Of a DNA stretch of 64,000 nucleotides, positions 50,427-60,235 are shown piece by piece. The translations under genes were made by a program, and so were the position numbers. Below the pieces are notes generated by a model. The model was not told the DNA's origin. It saw only the letters and a list, made by a program, of their open reading frames with translations, and did not search any database. The stretch covers positions 6,818,585 through 6,882,584 of the forward strand of contig NW_004454179.1 of the NCBI RefSeq assembly GCF_000283155.1, in the 5' to 3' direction. Position 1 is the stretch's first letter; each line of letters begins with the position of its first letter. Source of the stretch: Ceratotherium simum simum. Taxonomy: Eukaryota > Chordata > Mammalia > Perissodactyla > Rhinocerotidae.

Positions 50427-50805
50427 ACAATGGTATATTATTCAGCTTTAAAAAGGAAGGAAATTCTGACACATGCTGCAACATGGATGAACCTTGAGGA
50501 CGTTATGCTAAGTCAAATGAGCCAGATACAAAAGGACAAATATTGCATGATTCCACTTATATGAGTAACCTAGAGTAGTTGAATTCAAAAAGACAGAAAG
50601 CAGAATTGTGGTTGCCAGGGGCTAGAGGGAAGGGAGAATTGTTTAATGGTATAGAATTTGAGTTTGGGAAGATGGAGTGTTCTGGAAATGGATGTTGGTG
50701 ATGGCTGCACAACAATGTGAATGTACTTAATGTCACTGAACTGTACACTTAAAAATGGTTGAAATGGTAAATTTTATGTTATGTTTCACTTACCATGATA
50801 AAAAA
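49165..50805 (+). repeat. L1 3' end split by an LTR
   Basis: L1 text breaks at CACTAGGATGGCTA (49230) and resumes at GGCTATTACCAAAAACACAG (50072), then runs to 50805 through CTGTGGAAAACAGTGTGATG and GGAAATTCTGACACATGC. A (CA)n microsatellite sits inside it at 50383-50424. Confidence 0.88.
49231..50071 (-). mobile_element. Solo LTR with internal tandem repeats
   Basis: It is inserted in an L1 with a 5-bp target-site duplication GGCTA (49226-49230, 50072-50076). On the minus strand it starts TGTCTTGACATGG and ends CTCAAAACG; a single substitution from the usual CA end would explain the CG. A TATA-like GCTATATAAACTGC lies at about 49709-49722 and AATAAA at 49309-49314, so R would be about 400 bp. 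Diverged tandem units (GGGAAACACCAGATCGACTG-like) fill about 49345-49560. No viral ORF is attached. The family is not named; insertion into an L1 dates it after that L1. Confidence 0.75.
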
Positions 50806-51089
50806 AAAGTATACAGTAACAACAAAAATTTAAAACTCGGTGAATGGGTTTAACAGTTTATTAGACACAGTTGAATCAAGCACTGAATGGAGGATGGGTC
50901 AGAAGACATTTCCAGAATGAAGCACAGAGAAACAGAAGTTATCCCAAAGAGTGATATAGAATTTATGCTCTAGTCTCTAGTACTTGTTTTACTAGGCCTC
51001 TTCTGGGACCTCACCTTATAATGACGAAGCTAGGCTTCACATGAGCTAGATTAAGTGCTCATACCTCATCAAAGGGATGTCAGCTTTGA

Positions 51090-51290
51090 GACAGGCATCT
51101 GTGTACTCTGTTTCATTTAATTCTCCCAACAATTCTAAGAGGTAGGAGCTGTAACTCCCATTTTACAGGGTGGATACTCAAGTCAAGTAACTTTTCCAAG
51201 GCCACAAACCCAAAAGTCAAGATTCAACACAGGTGAATCCAGCTCCGAGCCTGTGCTCTCTCTACCACACCAGACTGCTCCTCAAACGTT
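51090..51290 (-). repeat. MIR SINE
   Basis: TCATTTAATTCTCCCAACAA, CCCATTTTACAGGGTGGA and AAGTAACTTTTCCAAGGCCA read as reversed MIR. Confidence 0.8.
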
Positions 51291-51720
51291 TATTCGTGCA
51301 TTCAACAACTAATTATTGTGTATCTATCAGAAGTCAAGACTATCCTAGGAGTTATTGTACGGTGGTGAACAAAGCAGACATGGTACCTGCCCTTAGGGAG
51401 CTTGCATTCTAGGGATAGACCGCTGAGCAAACAAAGAACAAACAAGCAAAATGTTAGGTGGAGAGAGACTCCCTGATGGGGAAGTGTGTGTGCTATTTCA
51501 TATGGAGTGGTCAGGAAATACATCCCTGATAAAGTGACATTTGAGCAGAAAACCTGAAGGAAATGAGGGCATGAACCTTGTGGATATCTAAGGGAAAAGC
51601 TTTTGGAAGCAGAGGAAGAGTAAATGCAAAGACTCTGAGGAGGTAGCATGCTTGAAATGTTTGAGAAATCGGGGGGTGGGGGGGTGGGAGAGAGAGTATG
51701 TGTACAGGTGGGAGAAGGAG
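51291..51720 (-). repeat. L2 LINE 3' end
   Basis: TGCATTCAACAACTAATTATTG, GTGGTGAACAAAGCAGACAT, TAGGGAGCTTGCATTCTAGG, GTGACATTTGAGCAGAAAACC and GCAAAGACTCTGAGGAGGTA follow a reversed L2. The 178-codon minus-strand frame over it is a by-product. Confidence 0.8.
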
Positions 51721-51797
51721 TAGAAGTGTATGGAAATAAAGTCAGAGAAGTGGAGGACAGGACAGGGAAACAGATTATATAAGGTCGTGCACACCAT

Positions 51798-52328
51798 ATG
51801 TATTTGTTTCCTATTGATGCTGTAACAAATAACCACAAACATAGTGGCTCAAGACAACACAGATTTTATTATCTTATAGTTCTGGAGGTCAGAAGTCTGA
51901 AATGGGTTTTACTAAGCTAAAATCAAGGTGCTGGTAGGGCTGCATTCCTTTTGGATGCTCTAGGAGAAAGAATCTATGTCCTTTTCCAGCTTCTAAAGGC
52001 TGCCTGCATTCCTTGACTCGTGGACCCTTCTCTTCTATCTTCAAAGCCAACATCAAAACATCTTCAGATCTCCCTCAATTCTCTCTCTCTCTCATCTCTG
52101 CTTCTATTGTGACATTTCCTTCTCTGACTCTCCTGCTTCCTTCTTTCTCTTGTAGGGACTCTTGTGATTACATTGGGCCCACCTGATAATCTAGAATCAT
52201 CTCCCATTTCAAGATCCCTAACTTAATCACATCTGCAAAGTCTCTTTTGGCATGTAAGGTAACATGTTCACAGGTTCTGGAGATAAGGATGTGGACACCT
52301 TTGGGAGGCTATTATTCTGACTACCACA
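51798..52328 (-). repeat. MaLR-type solo LTR
   Basis: AACAAATAACCACAAACATAG, TATAGTTCTGGAGGTCAGAAG, CTAAAATCAAGGTGCTGG and GACACCTTTGGGAGGCTATT follow the same order as the LTR at 10010-10498. Confidence 0.68.
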
Positions 52329-52329
52329 C

Positions 52330-53197
52330 CATGAAAAGGACTTTGGATTTTCCTCTGAATATTGGAGGGTTCTGAGCACAGAAGTATAAGATTTGATTTA
52401 CTTTGAAATTTTTCAAAGGAAGTAGGCATTACAACCACCAGAAACATTGTTAGAATATTGAGTAAATCTAGAAGACTCTGGCAAATTTATCATGAGTTCC
52501 CACTTAACAACCAGCCCACTCTCGATGCTTCAGTGTTCAGAGTTCAGGAGCACAATAAATAGGGGATGGGAAAGGAAAACAACAACACAATTCCCTCCAA
52601 TGCCTTCTCTTCTCCTTAACCAGCTTTGCTGTTAGTAAGTTTCAATGTCAATCTCACTGTATGAAAAAAATATATACCCTTCATGTAACAAAGAAAAAGA
52701 TGAAGCAACTGTGACATTTCTGCCACAGAAGTGGAGACTGTATAGGTTTCTTTTGTTTGTGAACTAGTACTGCTTAAAAATACACTTTTTCCTAAGTTTT
52801 GCAGAAAAAGAAGACATTAAAGAGAATGTTTAATATAAACATTGCATACATAAACAGCTGTATATAAGCCTATTTGGATTTTCTCCATAACACTTGGGTG
52901 CAAGACATTTCACATTTCTTTATTTTTTTAAATTAAATTAAACCTAATTCAATCCCTCAATCCCTCTCATGGTTGATAGAAATTCACCTTCCATCACTTC
53001 AGGACGTCGCTATACCCCACAAGAGCCCAGGGGGCTTATAGGCATCACCAAAGACATTTCCCTGTCTGTATCATGGATCCTAGACCAGAAAACTGTGGTC
53101 TATTCAAGAATGGGCCACTTCCATTGGTGATGTCCATTCCTTCCTAGTTAAACTTACTGTGGCCCCCAAAGCTGGGGTGCCCAGGCAGCCACATGGC
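52330..53197. other. Intergenic, no supported gene
   Basis: Unique-looking sequence; nothing assigned. Confidence 0.45.
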
Positions 53198-53204
53198 CAC
53201 TCCA

Positions 53205-53735
53205 TTAGTTATCTATTGCTGCAGAACAAACTACCCTGAAAGGTAATGGCTTAGAACAAACATTGTATTGCTCATGTTCCTGTGGGCCAGGAATTTGGGC
53301 AGGGTTAAGTGAGACCAAATCATCTCTATTCCTCGAGGTAAACGCTGGGCTCACTTCTATGGCTGCAGTCAGCTTGCAGCTGGGCTGAGCTCAAAGGTTC
53401 AAGAAGGTCTTTTGTCCATGTCTGTTGAGACACCTTGATTCTCTCCACAAAGCCTCACTCTCTAGCAGGATGAGCCAGACCTCTTTACAGGGTGGCTAGT
53501 ATCCCCGAGCAAATGTAGAAGCTACGAGTCCTCTTAAGGCCTGTGCTCAGAAGTTCCAGAACATTATTTCTGCAACATTCTATTGTCAAAGCAAGTCATA
53601 AACCCAGTCTAGATTCACGGATGAAGGAAATCGACTCTACTTCTTGAAGATAGGAGTGGCAAAGTCAATTGCCAAAGGTTGTGGCCATATAGACTGTGAT
53701 CTGTTACCATTTTTAACATTCTACCACAGCCCAAA
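53205..53735 (-). repeat. Old LTR-like repeat (MLT/MER type)
   Basis: TATCTATTGCTGCAGAACAA, TAATGGCTTAGAACAAACATT, GGGCTCACTTCTATGGCTGC and a TTCTACCACAG end recall an old reversed LTR. The class is uncertain. Confidence 0.5.
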
Positions 53736-54255
53736 ATTCAGTCATCCCTCTCTGACCCACCAGTGTCTAGGAATCTCCTTAAAGAGTGGCTTTACCTCCT
53801 CCTCCATGTGGGATGATCCAGCTTAACTCTGTGGACCTTCCAAGCCCTGCCAAAGACCTAATTGAGGTGAGGATCCTTCTCCTAAAACACACACATACAC
53901 ACACACACCCTCTTAACTGCCTCTCCAACCTTGAAACATACCCAGAAGACAAGAATGGAAAGTTTCCAGCCTCTCTTTGGGCAAGGGAGAGGGAGGGAGA
54001 GGAAAGCTGATAAAAAGATCCTACAAGACTTTGATGTCACCTCACCTGTTGCCAGGCCCAGCATAGTGTTGGTCACCAGGCCCACCTCGCCTGTCTCTAG
54101 GTGCCCAGGAGAGAGGTAGCAGTAATGCTAACACTGGTAAGCAACTTGAAGTGGGATGATGACCGTCCCAGACATCAGTCTGACTCCACTCAGAAGGTTT
54201 CCATGAAAGACAAGCTTCTCGTTTAAAGAAGCTGCAGAACTTGAAGCTAATTTAC

Positions 54256-54810
54256 CTTGTACATGTAAAGTGCATTTTCCTGATCCAAACAAGCTTCATT
54301 GCTTTCAGTTATCTGTAACTCCAGATGAGGGTTACTACCAGGGGGGAGATTTTCAGCTTGAAACTGCAGTTCCCACTGTGTACAACGTGGTACAACCCAA
54401 CGTGAATGCTTGACCAGGATCTGGCACCCCAAGATCACTGACACAGGTGAAATATGTCTAATTTTACCTCGATAACATTCAACTGATAGTACTGGCTGGA
54501 CTTTCACCAGAACATTGAAGGATGTTGTCTGGGGATTGAACTCTTTATTTACTGATCTTTTGAGTTGTGATGATCCATTGAATATTAAAGATACAGAACA
54601 CATTTGTGGGACAAGGAGGACTTCCAGAATAAAGTTAAAGACTTCATTAAGCATTATGGCAGATGATAGAAAGAAAAGATTGTAGGAACATGGATCGTGT
54701 GTTATAAATTTCTCTCTATGTGAAATAACAAGAGGTAGCCCCTCCTCTCTCCAGTCCTCATGCTCCCTCTCAGCCCCACTGGATTGTCCGAGTCCTGGGA
54801 GCATGTTGTC
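54256..54810 (-). CDS. Candidate novel gene, exon D (185 codons)
   Basis: 555 nt between a good acceptor (GTTGTCCTTCTTCAG) and a donor TACAAG|GTAAAT, phase 0 on both sides; it is the longest splice-bounded open segment outside CpG-rich and repeat DNA. The text is rich in hydrophobic, beta-like segments and has spaced cysteines: [29 protein letters not shown] (with an NGS sequon), [25 protein letters not shown] and [13 protein letters not shown]. This suggests a secreted or extracellular beta-rich domain (inference). The SVILGC...C spacing faintly recalls CatSper accessory subunits, but the similarity is too weak for a name. No repeat overlaps it. No later exon was found towards lower coordinates. 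It could be an undescribed gene, a lineage-specific one, or a recently decayed one. Confidence 0.5.
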
Positions 54811-54909
54811 CTGAAGAAGGACAACTTCATGATTGCCCAGTGTAGATGGAGAATTCAACATAATACAGCATGAAAACGTGTTTTTGGTTCTAAAGAGTTG
54901 TCTGCTTAC

Positions 54910-54947
54910 CTTAACATCTTTACTTTTTCGAAACTGTATTGGATAGG
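54910..54947 (-). CDS. Candidate novel gene, exon C (small)
   Basis: 38 nt between acceptor TTTCATCAACAG and donor GTTAAG|GTAAGC, reading (A)YPIQFRKSKDVK once the G from exon B is added. The intron to exon B would be only 61 bp, near the lower limit for mammals, so this exon is the weakest link. Confidence 0.35.
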
Positions 54948-55008
54948 CTGTTGATGAAATTCGTGAGAAGTTTTAATGAACTCAAAATTGAGGCTAAAGC
55001 TTACTCAC

Positions 55009-55154
55009 CCTTTTCCCAAATAAAATCAGTTCCCTGCACAAGTGATGCTAATGATATGTTCAATGCAGCTTGCAGATTGGTGATAAGAAACCTACTATAT
55101 AAACTGTGATCAGATGCAAATTCTCTTAGCTTTTTCCTCAAATGTTGGCCCTGC
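55009..55154 (-). CDS. Candidate novel gene, exon B
   Basis: 146 nt between acceptor GCAACTTCTAG and donor AAAAGG|GTGAGTAAG. It reads Q-G-Q-H-L-R-K-K-L-R-E-F at the start and LVQGTDFIWEK at the end, 48 codons without a stop. Its entry phase fits exon A and its exit phase (one G left) fits exon C. It contains an N-glycosylation-like NIS. No known domain is recognised. Confidence 0.45.
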
Positions 55155-55670
55155 CTAGAAGTTGCAAATCTTCCCAGAATGTATGGAATCATTTACGATA
55201 AATCTCTTAGTAATTACAAGCAAGAGTAATTAAAAGTAAAATAAGTAAAGCTTATTTTATTTAATGCAAGTATATTTTGAAACAGATATATAATTTGTAC
55301 AATTGAATGCTTTACTTTTTCTATTCTCATTTATTTTATATTTTCATTGTCAGATCAAGCAACTATTGAAGAGAGATGCAAAGAAAATATGAAAGACACA
55401 TCATTCTGTCCAAATGCAACAAGAATCTGGCTTTTAAAAATCAGCTCTTGCTTTCAGGTCCAGACATGCAAAGTAAGTTTCAGAGTCCTCTTAAGCTAGA
55501 CTTGGATGATAAAAAACAAACAAAAAAGCAGGGAGCCATTTCTCACAGGCTGCTCAGAGGAAACTGGCTGGAGCCAAGATAGGGAGCTTGGTATTTCTGC
55601 AGTGGTCATATGATTGGGAGCCAGCAGGCAACTCCTGTGTAGCTACTTAGAAAGCCAGACCCTCACTTAC

Positions 55671-55802
55671 CTGAGAGACAGGAGAGATACCTCAGGAATC
55701 AGCCCAAACAGCATCTGATGCCACAGAGACTGTACCTGTGGCCTTCTGAGTTTGCTATGGTTCCGAGCACCTTCTGCAGGGAGCGTCCTAGACCTTGGAG
55801 GA
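55671..55802 (-). CDS. Candidate novel gene, exon A
   Basis: The minus-strand segment lies between an acceptor GCTGCTGATTCCAG and a consensus donor CTCAG|GTAAGTGAGG. It is 132 nt: one nt, 43 open codons (starting PPRSRTLPAEG, ending GLIPEVSLLSL) and two nt. The two leftover nt (AG) join the first G of exon B to make Arg. I know no family for this text. The acceptor has a weak pyrimidine tract, so the 5' boundary is the least certain part. Confidence 0.4.
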
Positions 55803-55989
55803 CTGGAATCAGCAGCAATTGCGTTAATGAACTTCCCAGGAAGAACACCGAAGAGAGGCAAATGGACTTACTCCAGAATTTAGACATTTGAACCAGTGAG
55901 ACCAAATGCAAAATAACTGTTTGCCTGGCTTTTATTAGCAGGAAAAAAAAAAAGTGACAGAATTTACTTTTTCACTATTATTTCTAATG

Positions 55990-56530
55990 ACAACTAACAT
56001 TTTAAAACTATGTGTCAGATACTGTGCTAAAAGCACATAAAGCTGTCTTTACAGATCATTAATAGAATCGTCACACAACACTACGAACTTAAAAAAATGT
56101 TGTAACTATGTGAGGTGATGGATGTGTTAACTAACTTTATTGTGGTAATCATTTTGCAATATATACATATGTAAAATCACTATGTCATATACCTTAAACT
56201 TACACAATGTTATATGTCAATTGTACCTCAATAAACTGCGGGAAAGAGAAGGAACTTCTGCTTCTAGCTATCACAGCTTGTATCAGACCAAATATCCCAA
56301 AGAGAATAACAGTAAAGGTTGGATTAACCAAAAAAAAAAAAAAACCACTATGAACAAGGCACTACTGTTAAGTCTATTTTTACAGTTGAAGAAACTAAGG
56401 TTCAGAGAGAGAAAGTGACTTGCCCAAGATCACACGGCTGGTAGGTAATACAACAAGAATTCCAATCCAGGCAGCACTGAGCCCAGAACCTGCCTGTTTA
56501 TCCACTCTGCCCAAGCTGCCTCTTAAAGAG
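55990..56530 (-). repeat. MIR SINE split by an L1 3' end
   Basis: Reversed MIR text occurs at 55990-56085 (TGTGTCAGATACTGTGCTAA) and continues at about 56355-56530 (TTGAAGAAACTAAGGTTCAG, GACTTGCCCAAGATCACACG). A forward L1 3' end (TGTCAATTGTACCTCAATAAA) lies between them at about 56095-56335. Confidence 0.75.
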
Positions 56531-57700
56531 GTACTGTTGGTAGTAGGCTACCAGTGGTCTTTCTTTAAAAAGACGGCCCTTTAATCTAAGATTATGTCCT
56601 TTATATATATTTTTTGGTTGTTATTAAAGTACCTTTTTTAAAGCAAAGTGACCACAATAGTAAAGGTTAATTTCTTATCAATCCCTCCTTGGAAAAATTG
56701 AAATGACTAAATTATGACAGTTTTCCAATTCTTAAAATACGCGTTTCTTTTAATTTACTATTCTGCAAAATTCCAAAGTCTGAGAATCAATGACCTAGAT
56801 CTTAGGATACAAGGAATGCAGAGAACATGAAGACAAAATCAGGCCCACACGCACACACACCCCGGAGGGTCCAAGTCTAAGAAGGGAGTGCCCCAGTGGA
56901 AGTACGTGTCTCAGTAATGGTCTCACTTCTGCCCTTCTGAGTCCATCCTGAATGTGACAGGGCAGGAAAAGTTTTTGAAAATCTCATGAACCTAGTTTTG
57001 GCCACAGACAGTTTTACTGAATCCTAGTACACAACTGAGAGTCCTTCCCTGCTTGTGGATTCAGACCAGCTCTCGATACAGAAGAGCCACTTCTTTTCAA
57101 TCCAGACACTGGGATAGATGCTGAAAACTTGGCTCCTTCTATCCAAACCAAACAGAAGCTTCCAGATGGAAATTTTGTTCTTCAGTCTGGCTTATTGTGT
57201 TTGGTAAACGAACAAATGATGCCCTAGCTAATAAAAAACAGGTGAAAAGTGCAACATTGAACATGAAAATTTGTGCTTACCTTTAATTCATATAGAGATT
57301 GTCTTATTTGTCTTAACATAATGACCGCTTTGTACTACAAGTTTATTGTGCAAATTAGAGCAAACCACAGTCTCCTAACATACAATTCCTTTCTAAGTTT
57401 AAAGACAATAAGTCTGGACACTTTTTTGAATTCTTCAAGTTCCTAAGAATAGGATACTACTTTGTAAAACTGATTGTCCAAATGGCACTCCACTATACTA
57501 AAGTCAAAGTAATTCCCTAAATGCCTGCATAACCCAATAGCAAACTTCAGTGCCAGGTGTGTCCAATAACTTATAACCCGCTCCACAGATAGAATTTAAA
57601 TGCAATTTGATCTTCTTGCAAACTAGAAAATATTTCTGGAAAGGTTTCCTGCAAAAGCCATCAGTTAAAAGCTGTTTAATTTGCCACTAACCAGTAAATT
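56531..57700. other. Intergenic, no supported gene
   Basis: Unique-looking sequence upstream of candidate exon A. A good donor-like AAAG|GTAAGC on the minus strand near 57280 could mark an earlier exon, but I could not define one. Confidence 0.4.
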
Positions 57701-57702
57701 GT

Positions 57703-57889
57703 AGGATTTTTTTTTTAAAGCTTCAGTGCATGGTTGTGTATCCTAATTGTTAGTTTTTAATTTTCTATGTGAGCCGCCACCACAGTATGACAACTGACAG
57801 ACGGGTGATGTGGTTCCATCACCGGGAAACGAACCAGGGTGGTGGCGGTAAGAGCACTGAATCTTAACCACTAGACTACCAGGGCTGGC
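57703..57889 (-). repeat. ERE-type SINE (older subfamily)
   Basis: Reversed element with ATGTGAGCCGCCACCACAGT, GGGAAACGAACCAGGGTGG and ACCAGGGCTGGCTC. It is similar to the copy at 16747-16931. Confidence 0.85.
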
Positions 57890-57919
57890 TCAACTGCATG
57901 ATTTAACAGTATACATTTT

Positions 57920-58082
57920 AGCAGTGCTTCTCAAACTTTAGCTGAAGAGATCACTAAACCACAAACTGATGGGCTCTATCCTCAGAGTTTTGGACCCAGT
58001 AGGTCTAAGATGGGATATTAGAATTTGCTTTTCTATCAAGTTTCCAGTTGATGCTGACACTGCTGGGGAACCACACATTGAC
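57920..58082 (+). repeat. MER5-like DNA transposon remnant
   Basis: GCAGTGCTTCTCAAACTTTAG, GATGGGCTCTATCCTCAGAG and GGGAACCACACATTGACTG recall MER5 ends. Confidence 0.6.
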
Positions 58083-58539
58083 TGTATTACAAAGATGTGG
58101 AAATACTGGTTATTAGGCTAACTATAAAATGAACATAAATTCTGTTATATCCAGGGACAAAGGGGGTGCAAAATTTAGCTCTGTCCTGGAAAACAAACCA
58201 AGGTTATCTATAGGGTTTTTCTTTGGGGCTAGTGGTTGTCAAGGGTGCTGGGGGGTGGGGGTAGAGTCCAACAGAAGTTGAGAGGATGTAGATGTCATAT
58301 TTAAATATATGAAACTAGGTTGCTGGAACCACCAGTTTATGAGTGTGGTGGGTGTCACAGACATTGAAATTTCACCTCATTTTGGCATCTGCATCCTGGC
58401 TTCTCTGCAAACCTCCCTTAAAAAATGAAAAAGGAATTATCTTCACTCTGATCTAATCTCTCAAGGCTCAAGGTGTGAACTAGGTCATCTGGTGATGAAA
58501 CTTATAAAAACTTTACACGTGATTTGCTATTAACAGGGT

Positions 58540-58735
58540 GTAAAGCGCTTTTGTATATATTATTGTCTTTGATCCTCAAACCAATCCTAGGAGGTAGACC
58601 CCATTACCTTCATTATATAGATAAGGAAATTGAGTCACACAAAAGACAAATGACTGGCTCAACATTTATCTCTGATAAGTAGCAGTGCCAATGCTCAAAT
58701 CCAGGCCTTGAAGGCCAAGTACTAAAAGTTTAAGC
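58540..58735 (-). repeat. MIR SINE
   Basis: GTAAAGCGCTTTTGTATATA, CCAATCCTAGGAGGTAGACC and AAGGAAATTGAGTCACACAA read as reversed MIR. Confidence 0.82.
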
Positions 58736-58904
58736 TGCCCAGAGATGTAAATTTCCAGAAATATTGAAGCCAAGAGGGAAGTTGCTTGTCCTTGTTAATG
58801 CTGTTTCTCAAACATATTAGATATAATTAGTAACATTCAAATACATAATACTTGTTTCAGTAAGAAGATAGTACAAAAATAGAAAGATAGCATGTTTCAC
58901 CCCA

Positions 58905-60235
58905 TTTAAAGAAATAACTTTAGTTAAAGGATACAGTTTGATGTTTTGCCATATAGATACACCCGTGAAATCATCACCACAACTACGATAATGAACATAT
59001 TCATCATCCCTAAGAGTTTCTTTGTGCCCCTTTGTACTCTGTCCCTCCAAGCACAAACCCACCCCAATCCCCAGGCAACCACTGATCTGCTTTCTGTCAC
59101 TATGCATTAGTTTGCATTTCCTACAATTTCACATAAATGAGATCATACAGTGTGTACTCCTTTTGTCTGGATTCTTTCACTCGGCATAATTATTTTGAGA
59201 TTCATCCATGTTATAGCATGTATTAATTGTTCATTCCTTTTTATTGCTAAGTAGTATTCCATTGCATGGATGTGCTATAGTTTCTTCATCAATTTACCTA
59301 TTGATAGACATTAGAGTCATTTCCAAATCTTGGCTATTTTAAATAAAGCTGTGTAAACAACTATGCACAAGTCTTTGTACAGACATATGCTCTCATTCGC
59401 TTGGGTAAATACCTAGTGACTACTAACAGTATAAGGGAGTTCTAATTGCTCAGCATCCTCATCAACACTTGGTCTGGTCAGTCTTTTTAATTTTGGCCAT
59501 TCTAATGGGAGTGTAGTAGTATCTTATTGTGATTATAATTTGCATTTCCCTAATGACTAATGACATTGCTCATCTTTTCATGTATTTACTTGTCATCTGT
59601 ATATTTTCTTTGGTGAAGTGTCTTTTACTTTCTTTTTTTAAAAAAAGTTTGTTTTCTTATCAGTAAGTTTTGAGATCTCTTTATATATTCAGGGCACAAG
59701 TCCTTTATCAGATATTTGATTTAAAAGTATTTCCTCCTAATCCATGGCTTATGTTTTCACTCTCTTAACTAACTCTTACTGAGAGCAGAGGTTTAGTAAA
59801 ACTCTAAATTAACTAATTTGTTCTTTTATGATTTATCAACTTATTCTTTTATGGCTTGTTCTTTTGGTGTCATGTCTAAAAAATCTTTGCCCAACCGCAA
59901 GGTTACAAATATTTCTCCTATGTTTTCTTCCAGAAGTTTAATAGCTATAGGTTTTACATTTTGATCTATGATACATTTTGAGTTAATTTTTGTATACGAT
60001 TTGAAGTTCATTTTTTTTCATGTAGATATCCAAATTGTCCCAGCAACATTTGTTGAAATTACTATCCTTTCTCCAATGAATTGTTTTTGCACTTTTGTCA
60101 AAAATCAATTGTCCGTATATGTGGAAGTCTATTTCTGGACTCTCTATGCTGTTCCATTCATTTAGTTGTCTGTCTTTAAGCCAATTCCACTTGTCCTTAT
60201 AAGTGTAACTTTATTAAGTCTTGAAATCAGATAAT
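58905..60235 (-). repeat. L1 3' part, truncated
   Basis: The plus strand runs from 3' UTR text (ATAAATGAGATCATACAGTG, TAGTATTCCATTGCATGG) to ORF2 C-terminal text (TTATCAGATATTTGATTT, GGACTCTCTATGCTGTTCC). It stops where the right arm of the inverted duplication begins. Confidence 0.85.

Noticed and set aside
51302..51838. 178-codon open frame, minus strand
   Set aside because: It lies over a reversed L2 3' end and a low-complexity GGGTGGGGGGG stretch; there is no domain or splice support.
54040..54085. Possible further exon of the candidate gene (EVGLVTNTMLGLAT, donor GGCAACAG|GTGAGG)
   Set aside because: The open frame needs a different entry phase from the one left by exon D; joined in phase it meets a stop codon.
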